Source: Streptomyces profundus (lineage in GTDB: Bacteria > Actinomycetota > Actinomycetes > Streptomycetales > Streptomycetaceae). From it: 64,000 nucleotides of DNA. The stretch covers positions 62,001 through 126,000 of the forward strand of contig NZ_CP082362.1 of NCBI RefSeq assembly GCF_020740535.1. The letters run 5' to 3'. The position numbers and the translations under genes are program-made. The notes below the pieces were generated by a model that was not told the DNA's origin, did no database searches, and saw only the letters and a list, made by a program, of their open reading frames with translations. Shown here one piece after another: positions 8,355 to 16,099 of this stretch (the first letter of the stretch is position 1; each line of letters opens with the position of its first letter).

Positions 8355-9446
8355 GTGTTCCTACCGTCCGAACGTCAGGAACGCATCCTGGCCGCCGTTC
8401 GACAGCGCGGCACGGTGCGACTGAGCGCGCTGGTCGAGCAGTTGGACGTCTCGGCGGTCACCGTGCGGCGGGACGTCACCGCCCTCGCCGACCGGGGCCT
8501 GCTGCGCCGGGTGCACGGCGGCGTCACCCTCTCCCACCGCTCGGGCCGCGAGCCCGAACAGCAGCGCAGCACCTTCGGCGCGACGGCGGCCGGCATCCTG
8601 CTCGGGATGGTCGTCCCGTCCGCCGAGTACTACTGGCCCCAGGTCATCCAGGGGGCCCAGACCGCGGTCAACGCGGCCGACGGACGGCTGGTGATGCGGG
8701 TCTCCAGCTACGAACCCGGCGAGGACCGCCGGCAGATCACCGCCCTGCTGGAACGCGGCGTCCGCACCCTGCTGGTGGCCCCCGTGGTCACCGGCGCCTA
8801 CGGCCTCGACCTGCTGCGCTGGCTCGCCGCCCGCCCCGTCCCCGTGGTCCTGGTGGAACGTCAACCCCCGCCGGAACTCCCGACGTTGGCGCTGGACGCC
8901 GCCACCACCTCGCATGCCATCGGCGCGGGGCTCGCCGTGCGCCACCTGGTGACGCTCGGCCACTCCCGCATCGCGCTGATCCTCTCCCGGCAGTCCCCCA
9001 CCAGCCGGGCGCTGCGCCAGGGCTGGACGGAGACCATGACCGAGCTGGGCCTGCCGCACCCGCGGAGCCAGCAGTTCGAGGTCGCCATCTACGGCACCCC
9101 GGGATGGGCCACCGCCTATGACGCGGTGCTGCGCCACTGCCTGGAGATGGGCGCGACCGCGCTGCTGGTGCACTCCGACCGGGAGGCGATCGGCATGGTG
9201 GAGCGCGCCAGGGACCTGGGCATCGCGGTGCCGGGCGAACTGGCGGTCGTCTCCTACGACGACGAGGTCGCCGCCACCTCCGACCCGCCGCTGACCGCGG
9301 TCCGCCCGCAGAAACACCGACTCGGCCAGCTGGCCGCCGAGTTGGCGCTGGCCCGGGCCACCGAGGTCGGCCGGCGCCCGGTGCACCGGGTGCAGCTCTG
9401 GCCGACCCTTGAGGTCCGCGAGTCCTGCGGCGGCGAGCCGGACTGA
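8355..9446 (+). CDS. Hybrid DeoR-type HTH / LacI-type sugar-sensing regulator
   Basis: 363 residues. The first 56 form a DeoR-type winged helix (ERQERILAAVRQRGTVRLSA, then DVSAVTVRRDVTALADRGLLRRVHGG). From about residue 75 the protein switches to a periplasmic-binding-protein fold of the LacI/GalR kind (GATAAGILLGMVVPSAEYYWP ... HLVTLGHSRIALI ... LAVVSYDDEVAATSDPPLTAVRP). True DeoR proteins carry a different effector domain, so this is a fusion class seen in Actinobacteria. GTG 8355 is chosen because it begins the family N-terminus and follows GGGGGTGG. Divergent from the sugar ABC operon, which it presumably represses until its sugar binds. Confidence 0.87.
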   Translation: MFLPSERQERILAAVRQRGTVRLSALVEQLDVSAVTVRRDVTALADRGLLRRVHGGVTLSHRSGREPEQQRSTFGATAAGILLGMVVPSAEYYWPQVIQGAQTAVNAADGRLVMRVSSYEPGEDRRQITALLERGVRTLLVAPVVTGAYGLDLLRWLAARPVPVVLVERQPPPELPTLALDAATTSHAIGAGLAVRHLVTLGHSRIALILSRQSPTSRALRQGWTETMTELGLPHPRSQQFEVAIYGTPGWATAYDAVLRHCLEMGATALLVHSDREAIGMVERARDLGIAVPGELAVVSYDDEVAATSDPPLTAVRPQKHRLGQLAAELALARATEVGRRPVHRVQLWPTLEVRESCGGEPD

Positions 9447-9509
9447 CCACCGCGAGCGGAGCGCGCCGGACGGCAACCCCTGACGCGCGGGCGACCACCA
9501 GAAGGGGAA

Positions 9510-9532
9510 CGGACGGGCATCGGGCCCGTCCG
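9510..9532 (+). terminator. Hairpin after the hybrid regulator
   Basis: Nine-base arms (CGGACGGGC and its complement) around a 5-nt loop, 60 bp past the regulator stop and only about 25 bp before the next start. No U-tract, as is common in high-GC actinobacteria. It may act as terminator for the regulator or as a leader hairpin of the protease gene. Confidence 0.4.
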
Positions 9533-9557
9533 CCCCTCCCGGGAACAGGAGCTGCCC

Positions 9558-10442
9558 GTGCGTCACCACCCCAGGCCCGGCGCGCCCCCACGACGTGGCG
9601 CCCTGGCGTCCGTCGGCGCCCTACTGCTCGTTCTGCTCACCGCCCTGCTCGGGCCATCGGCCGCCGCGCAGGGGCCAGGCCCGGCCGATCACCCGGACGA
9701 CGCGTGGAACCCGCCGGCGGAGTACGCCGTCGGGCTCGACGAGGTCTGGCGACACATGGAGGACACCTACCCCGACCTGCTGGGCTTCCCCAACTACGGC
9801 TGGGACCACGTCATGGCCAACGGCGGGACGCTCCAGTACTGCGTCCGCTGGGAGTCCACCACACCGGTCGACGCCGCACTCCGCGATCAGATCCACACCG
9901 TGCTGGACGAGCAGGTCAACCGCTGGTTCGAGGCGATCGACGGGTTCGACGGCTTCCCCTACGACCGGGTGCCCGTCACCGTGGTGGGCTGGGCGGCGGC
10001 CGACCGGTCGACGCTCCAGTGGGACGACGACGCGGTGGACCTCTACATCGGGGACCTGGACGGCGCGGGCGCCCCGCGCTGCGCCCCCGAGTGCGACCGC
10101 TTCTTCCACCAGGACGGCGACTACTCGGACTGCCCGGGCGGCGAGGCCAGGCACTTCGACCAGTCGCTGTGGCTGACCGACGGCTTCGGCGGCGGAGCCG
10201 GCGGCGACTGGGGGCAGCGGATGGGCCGGGAGTACTTCGTCGGCGCCCTCGGGCAGGAGAACATCCATATCCTGCTCCACGAGATCGGGCACACCCTCGG
10301 CCTCGACGACTTCTACGACTGGACCCCGACCGGCGTCTCCAACTTCCTGATGAAGGCCGGCACGGCCAGTGAGATCACCGGGTTCGACGCCTGGATGGCC
10401 AGGGACTTCTGGCGCCATCTGAAGGGCCGTTACCAGATCTGA
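9558..10442 (+). CDS. Secreted snapalysin-like metalloprotease (metzincin)
   Basis: 294 residues with a Sec signal peptide (arginines, then ASVGALLLVLLTALLG, cleavage near AAA-Q at about 37). The zinc site is HEIGHTLGLDDF: His241, His245 and probably Asp250, the HExxHxxGxxD pattern of the snapalysin (M7) group in which Asp replaces the third His. SNFLMKAGTA about 20 residues on can supply the Met-turn. Two cysteine pairs lie in CAPECDRFF and SDCPGG. It is longer than classic snapalysin because of a 200-residue N-terminal part, so it may be a distinct subfamily. The GTG start is preceded by AGGAG. Not in an obvious operon. Confidence 0.75.
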   Translation: MRHHPRPGAPPRRGALASVGALLLVLLTALLGPSAAAQGPGPADHPDDAWNPPAEYAVGLDEVWRHMEDTYPDLLGFPNYGWDHVMANGGTLQYCVRWESTTPVDAALRDQIHTVLDEQVNRWFEAIDGFDGFPYDRVPVTVVGWAAADRSTLQWDDDAVDLYIGDLDGAGAPRCAPECDRFFHQDGDYSDCPGGEARHFDQSLWLTDGFGGGAGGDWGQRMGREYFVGALGQENIHILLHEIGHTLGLDDFYDWTPTGVSNFLMKAGTASEITGFDAWMARDFWRHLKGRYQI

Positions 10443-10453
10443 CGCGGGTGCGC

Positions 10454-10483
10454 GGGGGGCCGTCCACGCCGGACGGCTCCCCC
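10454..10483 (+). terminator. GC-rich hairpin after the metalloprotease
   Basis: GCCGTCC pairs with GGACGGC across a 4-5 nt loop, with flanking G and C runs extending the stem after one mismatch. Located 12 bp past the stop codon at 10442, where an intrinsic terminator is expected. Confidence 0.5.
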
Positions 10484-10635
10484 GTTCCCGCGCACTCCGC
10501 CGATGGGGCCGCCCCGGACACGCCATCCGGACAATCCCGTACCGGACGTGATGAGGTGGGCGGCGGCGTCGCGGACGCCACGGCGGGCCGCCCCCGGTGC
10601 GCGCGCCCGGCCGTCCGGCCCGAGGAGGAGCGGCG

Positions 10636-10692
10636 ATGCGCCACACCCCGGTGAACCCGCCAGGCAGCCAGGCGACGGGGGGCAGTCCATGA
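10636..10692 (+). CDS. Short leader ORF (18 aa) overlapping the CrtI-type start
   Basis: ATG 10636 follows the strong site GAGGAGGAG at ideal spacing and encodes MRHTPVNPPGSQATGGSP. Its TGA overlaps the CrtI ATG as ATGA. The CrtI start itself has only a G-run in front. This suggests translational coupling, the same design as the leader before the photolyase-related gene; both peptides begin MRH and are rich in Pro/Ser/Thr. Function of the peptide unknown. Confidence 0.45.
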   Translation: MRHTPVNPPGSQATGGSP

Positions 10693-12185
10693 GACGCCTG
10701 TCAGGACCGACCGACCATGTGGTGGTCGTGGGCGCCGGTCTCGCTGGCCTGGCCACCGCCCTCCATCTGCTGGGCGCGGGCCGACGGGTGACGGTGGTCG
10801 AACGGGAGGCCCTGCCCGGCGGCCAGGTGGGCCGCCGGGTCAGGGGCGGCTACCACCTCGACACCGGCCCCGCCGTGCTCACCCTGCCTGACCTGCTGGA
10901 GGAGCCGCTGGCCGCCGTGGGCGAGAAGCTCGGCGACCGGCTGGAACTGACGCCGCTGCACCCCGCCTACACGGCGCGCTTCGCCGACGGCGGCCATCTC
11001 GCAGTGCACACCGACCCCGAGGCGATGGAGGCCGAGGTGGAACGGTTCGCCGGCGCGCGGGACGCGGCCGGCTACCGTCGGCTGCGGGCCTGGCTGGAAC
11101 GGCTCCACGCGGTGCGGATGAAGCGCTTTGTCGACAGCGATGTCGACACCCCGCTGGGCCCGCCCACCCCCGATCTCGCACGGCTGGCCGCCCTGGGCGG
11201 CCTCCGCTCCCTGGACAGCCGGGTGCGCCGCCTCCTCTCCGACGAACGGCTGCGGCGCGTCTTCACCTTCCGGTCGCTCTGCGCGGGAGTGCCACCGGAC
11301 CGGGCGCTGAGCACCCGCGCGGTGATCGCCCCCATGGACACCGTGGCCGGGGTGTGGTTCCCGCGCGGGGGCGTGCACGCCCTGCCGCGCGCGCTGGCGG
11401 ACGCCGCCGCCGACGCCGGCGCGCGCCTGCGGTACGGCGAGACCGTGATCGGTCTTGAACGTTCCGGGGCGCGGATCACCGCCGTGTTGACGGAACGGGA
11501 CCGCGTCCGTTGCGACGCGGTGGTCCTCACCGCCGATCTGCCCGTCGCCTACCGGCTGTTGGGCTGGACCGCGCGCCGTCCGGCGTCCGAGCGGTACGCC
11601 CCCTCGGCCGTGGTCCTCCATCTGGGGGTCGACCGCGGCTGCCTCCCACTCGGCGAACTCGGCCATCACACCCTGTCGTTCGGCCTGGCCTGGGAGCGGA
11701 CCCTCCATCAACTGACCGCCGAGGGCCGGCCGATGACCGACCCGTCCCTGCTGATCACCCGCCCCACCGCGAGCGATCCCACCCTCGCGCCGGCGGGGCG
11801 CGAGCTGCTCTCCGTCCTCGCGCCCTGCCCCAACACCGCCATCGGCCCCGGGCCCATCGAGTGGCGGGAGCTCGGGCCCCGCTACCGGAACGGGCTGGTG
11901 GCGGCGCTGGAACGCCGGGGGCTGACCGGACTCGGCGCGGCCGTCGAGGAGGAGTGCCTGGTCACGCCGGCGCACTGGAGCGCCAGGGGACACCGCGCCG
12001 GCACCCCGTTCCCACCGGTCCGCGCCCGGGCGCGGACCGGCCCGTTCCGGCCGCGCGACCTGGTGCCCGGCACCGAGAACGCGGTGCTCGCCAGCTGCGG
12101 CACCACGCCGGGCGCGGGAGTGCCGACCGCCCTGCTCTCCGGGAAGCTGGCCGCCGCCCGGGTGACCGGCCGGGCCGAACGGTGA
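10689..12185 (+). CDS. crtI: Phytoene desaturase family FAD oxidoreductase (CrtI type)
   Basis: 498 residues. The dinucleotide-binding motif is VVVVGAGLAGLATALHLL (about 10-27) followed by VERE; the C-terminus carries CGTTPGAGVPTALLSGKLAA, the CrtI signature that closes the FAD site. CrtI enzymes desaturate phytoene to lycopene in carotenoid synthesis. In known Streptomyces crt clusters crtI is flanked by crtE and crtB; here neither is adjacent, so it is either a detached crt gene or a related desaturase or isomerase. The start at 10689 agrees with homologue N-termini (RRLSGPTDHVVVVGAG) and overlaps an 18-codon leader ORF by ATGA. The gene symbol is used for family membership only. Confidence 0.78.
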   Translation: MRRLSGPTDHVVVVGAGLAGLATALHLLGAGRRVTVVEREALPGGQVGRRVRGGYHLDTGPAVLTLPDLLEEPLAAVGEKLGDRLELTPLHPAYTARFADGGHLAVHTDPEAMEAEVERFAGARDAAGYRRLRAWLERLHAVRMKRFVDSDVDTPLGPPTPDLARLAALGGLRSLDSRVRRLLSDERLRRVFTFRSLCAGVPPDRALSTRAVIAPMDTVAGVWFPRGGVHALPRALADAAADAGARLRYGETVIGLERSGARITAVLTERDRVRCDAVVLTADLPVAYRLLGWTARRPASERYAPSAVVLHLGVDRGCLPLGELGHHTLSFGLAWERTLHQLTAEGRPMTDPSLLITRPTASDPTLAPAGRELLSVLAPCPNTAIGPGPIEWRELGPRYRNGLVAALERRGLTGLGAAVEEECLVTPAHWSARGHRAGTPFPPVRARARTGPFRPRDLVPGTENAVLASCGTTPGAGVPTALLSGKLAAARVTGRAER

Positions 12186-12198
12186 CCGCCCACCGGGC

Positions 12199-12260
12199 GC
12201 ATGTTTCGCACTGTTTCGCGGCATTATTCGTATATCCGGGTTTTGTCCCGGAGGTGGCGG
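12199..12260 (+). promoter_or_regulatory. AT-rich promoter region of the DUF5709 gene
   Basis: An unusually AT-rich patch with two direct copies of TGTTTCGC (from 12201 and about 12211), then GCATTATTCGTATATC, and a small CCGGG-TTTTGT-CCCGG hairpin near 12237-12252. Such a patch in DNA of this composition usually marks a promoter. I could not assign a sigma factor. Confidence 0.4.
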
Positions 12261-12298
12261 GGAAGCCGGTCGGGAGCGACCAGAAGGGAGGGCTGGAG

Positions 12299-12781
12299 AT
12301 GACCGACGAGAGCGAGATGGGCGACGAGGTCTACCAGCCGACCGAGTCGGAGACCAGGGACGACCCCTACGAGCTGGACCTGGAGAACAGCCTGGACGGA
12401 TACGGCGCGGACGCGACCCTAGACGAGGGGTACTCCCCGCCGGAGAAGCCCCTCGCGGTGAACGACCCCGGCACCACGGCGCGCGGTCAGCACGACGGGC
12501 CCTCGCTCGACCAGCGCCTCACCGAGGAGATGCCGGACGTCCAGCCGCCGCCGGGGGACGGCATCGGCGATCTGCCGGGGGCGGAGGGCGAGCCGCTGGC
12601 CGATGGCGAGGCGGGCGGCGAACGGGCCGGCCGTCTGGTTCGGGCGACGGACGAGGCCACCCTCAGCCCCGATCCGGTGGCCGCCGAGGACGCGGGGATC
12701 GACGGCGGCGCGGCCTCCGCCGAGGAAGCCGCCGTGCATCTGACGGAACTGGAGGAGCCGTCGGAGGAGTCTGGACAGTGA
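12299..12781 (+). CDS. DUF5709 domain-containing acidic protein
   Basis: 160 residues, very rich in Glu/Asp/Gly/Pro and without hydrophobic segments, so cytoplasmic and probably largely disordered. The conserved core YELDLENSLDGYGADATLDEGYSPPEKP (in parts: DLENSLDGYG, LDEGYSPPEKP) with EAGGERAGRLV matches DUF5709 proteins of streptomycetes. Role unknown; acidic, low-complexity proteins of this kind are often stress-associated, but that is only an analogy. ATG 12299 is preceded by GGGAGGGCTGGAG. It lies in the same direction as the TM2 gene 120 bp downstream. Confidence 0.75.
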   Translation: MTDESEMGDEVYQPTESETRDDPYELDLENSLDGYGADATLDEGYSPPEKPLAVNDPGTTARGQHDGPSLDQRLTEEMPDVQPPPGDGIGDLPGAEGEPLADGEAGGERAGRLVRATDEATLSPDPVAAEDAGIDGGAASAEEAAVHLTELEEPSEESGQ

Positions 12782-12903
12782 ACGGACACCACCGGCGCGT
12801 TCCCCGATGATCGGGTTGTTTGGCAGTATGTCGCCAAGCCAACGTCCGTTTCGGCGCCGGCGAGTCCCGAACAACCGATCCGCTCATCGTCCTCAGGGGG
12901 GAC

Positions 12904-13299
12904 ATGTCCGACCAGAATCCCTACCAGCAGCCGAACCCCCAACAGCCCCCCGCGGGGGGCCAGCCGGGCTACGGCTATCCCCAACAGCCGGCGGGCGGTT
13001 ACGGCTACCCGCAGGCAGGCGCCTACGGCCAGCCAGGCTACGGCCAGGACCCCAACGCGCCCTACGGGTACGACCCCTACGGCCGTCCCTACTCCCACAA
13101 GTCGAAGATCGTCGCCGGGGTGCTCCAGCTCCTGCTCGGCGGGCTCGGTGCCGGTCGTTGGTACACCGGTCACCCCGGCATGGCCGTGGCCCAGCTGCTC
13201 ACCTGCGGTGGGCTCGGTGTCTGGGCCCTGATCGACGGCATCCTCTTCCTCGTGAAGGACGACCGCACCGACGGCGACGGCCGGGTGCTGAAGAGCTGA
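12904..13299 (+). CDS. TM2 domain membrane protein
   Basis: 131 residues. The first 60 are a low-complexity Gln/Pro/Gly/Tyr tail (NPYQQPNPQQ, GYGYPQ repeats). Then a TM2 domain: KSKIVAGVLQLLLGGLGAGRWYTG, a short loop with GHPGMAVAQ, and LLTCGGLGVWALIDGILFLV. The two helices joined by a DRxxxG-like turn define PF05154; function in bacteria is unknown. ATG 12904 is preferred over an earlier in-frame start because the family starts with the QP-rich tail. Only 4 bp separate it from the DUF2752 gene, so the two form an operon. Confidence 0.88.
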   Translation: MSDQNPYQQPNPQQPPAGGQPGYGYPQQPAGGYGYPQAGAYGQPGYGQDPNAPYGYDPYGRPYSHKSKIVAGVLQLLLGGLGAGRWYTGHPGMAVAQLLTCGGLGVWALIDGILFLVKDDRTDGDGRVLKS

Positions 13300-13303
13300 C
13301 CGC

Positions 13304-13720
13304 ATGGACCAGAGGGCGACCACCGCCACGGTGGCGCGGCGGATACATCCCGCCGCGCCACCGTTGGCGCTGGTCGCCACCGGTCTTCTCGGCGCCGTCT
13401 ACCTGTGGGGCACCGACCCCTACCAGGGCGGTCAGCTCCTCCCCCGCTGCCCCGTCCACTGGGCCACCGGGCTGCTCTGCCCCGGCTGCGGCGGCACCCG
13501 GATGTCCTACGACCTGCTGCATCTGGATCTCGCCGGCGCCTGGCAGGCCAATCCGGTGCTGCTCACGGTGGGCGTTCCGCTGGCCCTCTTCCTCACCGGC
13601 AGGTGGCTGGTCGCCGGGCTGCGCGGACGGCGCTACCGACCGCGCTTCACCCCGGCGGCGACCCTCGCGGTGCTCGCGGTCGCCGTGCTCTGGACGCTCG
13701 CCCGCAATCTGCTGCTCTGA
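13304..13720 (+). CDS. DUF2752 membrane protein
   Basis: 138 residues with three hydrophobic segments (about 19-35, 80-97, 116-133). The signature LLCPGCGGTRMSYDLLHLDLAGA (in parts: CPGCGGTR, DLLHLDL) with its two cysteines identifies DUF2752 (PF10825). These proteins are often encoded beside TM2 proteins in actinobacteria, exactly as here. The CPGCGG motif could bind a metal or form a disulfide at the membrane surface; no function is proven. Confidence 0.9.
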   Translation: MDQRATTATVARRIHPAAPPLALVATGLLGAVYLWGTDPYQGGQLLPRCPVHWATGLLCPGCGGTRMSYDLLHLDLAGAWQANPVLLTVGVPLALFLTGRWLVAGLRGRRYRPRFTPAATLAVLAVAVLWTLARNLLL

Positions 13721-13772
13721 CCCCCGGAACCGGGGTGGCCCGCACCTCGTCGAGGGCGGGCACCTGGTTAGC

Positions 13773-14594
13773 ATGGGCGTCGCCATGCACGAGACAGCAG
13801 ACCTCCCCGACCTCCCGGACCTCCGTGCGATCAAGAGCTTTGTCGCCCTGGGCGACTCGTTCACGGAGGGCATGTCCGACGCCCTGCCCGACGGCACCTA
13901 CCGGGGCTGGGCCGATCGGCTCGCCCGACGCCTCGGCGAGGGGCGCGAGGACTTCCAGTACGCGAACCTCGCGGTGCGCGGCAAGCTGATGCGGCAGATC
14001 GCCGACGACCAGGTGCCCGTGGCCGAGGCCATGGGCGCCGATCTGGTGACGCTGGTCGGCGGGCTGAACGACGTGCTGCGCCCGCGCTGCGACGTGCCGG
14101 CGGTCTGCGCGCTGCTGGAGCGGTCGGTGGCCCGGCTGGCGCCCAACTGCCGCCAGCTGGTGCTGATGCGCACCCCGGGGCGGAACGGCCCGGTGCTGGA
14201 GCGCTACCGGCCGAGGATGGAGCAGCTCTACACGGTGATCGACGAGATCGCCGAACGCCACGGCGCGCTGGTCGTCGACCTCTACGCGGCGCCCTCCCTG
14301 ATCGACCCCCGGATGTGGGCCGACGACCGGCTGCATCTCACCTCCGACGGCCACCGCCGGGTGGCCGAGGCGGTGTGGCAGCGGCTCGGCGGCGAGCCCA
14401 CGTTCGCCTGGGAGGAGCCGCTGCCGGCCACCGCCCCTGGCCGCTGGTACGCCCGCCGGGCGGCCGATCTCCGGTTCGCCAGGCGGCACTTGCTGCCCTG
14501 GATCGGCCGCCGGTTGACCGGGCGCTCCTCCGGTGACGGCCGGCTGGCCAAGCGGCCCGACCTCACGCCGCTGGCCTGGGAGAAGGGGCCGTAG
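13773..14594 (+). CDS. SGNH/GDSL-type hydrolase
   Basis: 273 residues. Block I is VALGDSFTEGMSD with the nucleophile Ser; block III is VGGLNDVLRP with the oxyanion Asn; block V is DRLHLTSDGHRRVAE with the Asp and His of the triad. No signal peptide, so a cytoplasmic esterase or lipase-like enzyme; the substrate is unknown. ATG 13773 directly follows a GGTTAGCAT stretch that could be a -10 box, suggesting a leaderless message; ATG 13785 is an alternative start. purB begins 11 bp after the stop. Confidence 0.88.
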   Translation: MGVAMHETADLPDLPDLRAIKSFVALGDSFTEGMSDALPDGTYRGWADRLARRLGEGREDFQYANLAVRGKLMRQIADDQVPVAEAMGADLVTLVGGLNDVLRPRCDVPAVCALLERSVARLAPNCRQLVLMRTPGRNGPVLERYRPRMEQLYTVIDEIAERHGALVVDLYAAPSLIDPRMWADDRLHLTSDGHRRVAEAVWQRLGGEPTFAWEEPLPATAPGRWYARRAADLRFARRHLLPWIGRRLTGRSSGDGRLAKRPDLTPLAWEKGP

Positions 14595-14605
14595 AATCCG
14601 GTGAC

Positions 14606-16036
14606 GTGACTGACAAGCCGCGCATTCCGAACGTCCTGGCCGGCCGCTACGCCTCGGTGGAGCTGGCCAGGCTCTGGTCCCCCGAGTACAAGGTCGTGCT
14701 GGAGCGCCGGCTGTGGCTGGCCGTGCTGACGGCCCTGGCCGATCTGGGGGTGGCCGTCCCCCCGGAGGCGGTCGAGGACTACCGGCGGGTGCTGGAGAAG
14801 GTGGACCTGGGCTCCATCGCGGAGCGCGAACGGGTCACCCGGCACGATGTGAAGGCCCGCATCGAGGAGTTCAACGCGCTCGCCGGCCACGAGCAGGTGC
14901 ACAAGGGCATGACGTCCCGCGATCTGACGGAGAACGTCGAGCAGCTCCAGCTGCGGCTCTCCCTGGAGCTGGCGCGGGAGAGGACGGTGGCGGTGCTGGC
15001 CCGTCTCGGGCGGCTGGCCGCCGAGCACGCCACGCTGGTGATGGCCGGCCGCTCGCACAACGTGCCGGCGCAGGCCACCACGCTGGGCAAGCGGTTCGCC
15101 TCCGCCGCGGACGAACTGCTGGTCGCGTTCTGCCGGCTGGAGGAGCTGCTGACCCGCTACCCGCTGCGCGGTGTGAAGGGCCCGGTCGGCACCTCGCAGG
15201 ACATGCTGGACCTGCTCGGCGGGGACGAGCGGAAGCTGGCGGAGCTGGAGGGCCGCGTCGCCGGGCATCTGGGGTTCGGCCAGGTCTTCGGCTCGGTGGG
15301 GCAGGTCTATCCGAGGTCGCTCGACTACGAGGTGGTCACCGCCCTGACGCAGTTGGCCGCCGCGCCCTCGTCGCTGGCCAAGACGATCCGGCTGATGGCC
15401 GGGCAGGAGCTGGTGACCGAGGGCTTCCAGCCGGGCCAGGTCGGCTCGTCCGCGATGCCGCACAAGATGAACACCCGCTCCTGCGAGCGGGTCAACGGCC
15501 TGGCCGTGGTGCTGCGCGGCTATGCCTCGATGACCGGCGAGCTGGCGGGCGACCAGTGGAACGAGGGCGACGTCTCCTGCTCCGTGGTGCGCCGGGTGGC
15601 GCTCCCCGACGCGTTCTTCGCGTTCGACGGGCTCGTGGAGACGATGCTGACGGTGCTGGACGAGTTCGGCGCCTTCCCGCCCGTGGTGGACCGGGAGCTG
15701 GACCGCTACCTGCCGTTCCTGGCCACCACCAAGGTCCTGATGGCCTCGGTGCGGGCGGGCGTCGGCCGGGAGACCGCGCACGAGGTGATCAAGGAGCACG
15801 CGGTGGCGTCCGCGCTGCGGCTGCGCGAGGGCGCCGAGCAGAACGAGCTGCTGGACCGGCTCGCGGCGGACGAGCGGATTCCGCTGGACCGCGCCGGCCT
15901 GGCCGAGCTGATGGCCGACCGGCTCTCCTTCACGGGCGCGGCGGGCGATCAGGTGGCGGCCGTGGTGGCGCGGGTCGACGAGGTGGTGGCACGCTATCCG
16001 GCGGCGGCGGGGTACGCGCCGGGGGCGATTCTGTAG
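14606..16036 (+). CDS. purB: Adenylosuccinate lyase
   Basis: 476 residues, full length for the bacterial enzyme. It cleaves SAICAR and adenylosuccinate to release fumarate in purine synthesis. Diagnostic stretches: HKGMTSRDLTENVEQ, AGRSHNVPAQATTLGKRFA (catalytic His) and the fumarase-superfamily signature VGSSAMPHKMN with the flexible-loop Ser. The GTG start lies 11 bp after the SGNH gene; TAGAAT a few bases before it may be a -10 box giving a leaderless message. Housekeeping gene and a good anchor for chromosomal context. Confidence 0.96.
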   Translation: MTDKPRIPNVLAGRYASVELARLWSPEYKVVLERRLWLAVLTALADLGVAVPPEAVEDYRRVLEKVDLGSIAERERVTRHDVKARIEEFNALAGHEQVHKGMTSRDLTENVEQLQLRLSLELARERTVAVLARLGRLAAEHATLVMAGRSHNVPAQATTLGKRFASAADELLVAFCRLEELLTRYPLRGVKGPVGTSQDMLDLLGGDERKLAELEGRVAGHLGFGQVFGSVGQVYPRSLDYEVVTALTQLAAAPSSLAKTIRLMAGQELVTEGFQPGQVGSSAMPHKMNTRSCERVNGLAVVLRGYASMTGELAGDQWNEGDVSCSVVRRVALPDAFFAFDGLVETMLTVLDEFGAFPPVVDRELDRYLPFLATTKVLMASVRAGVGRETAHEVIKEHAVASALRLREGAEQNELLDRLAADERIPLDRAGLAELMADRLSFTGAAGDQVAAVVARVDEVVARYPAAAGYAPGAIL

Positions 16037-16099
16037 GGACAGCCAGAGGGACGGCTCGTCGGGGACGGCGGTCGCCGAGGGCGCAGGCGGGAGGCGCGG

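Noticed and set aside
9447..9557. Small gene between the hybrid regulator and the protease
   Set aside because: Only 111 bp with a hairpin; no start with ribosome site.
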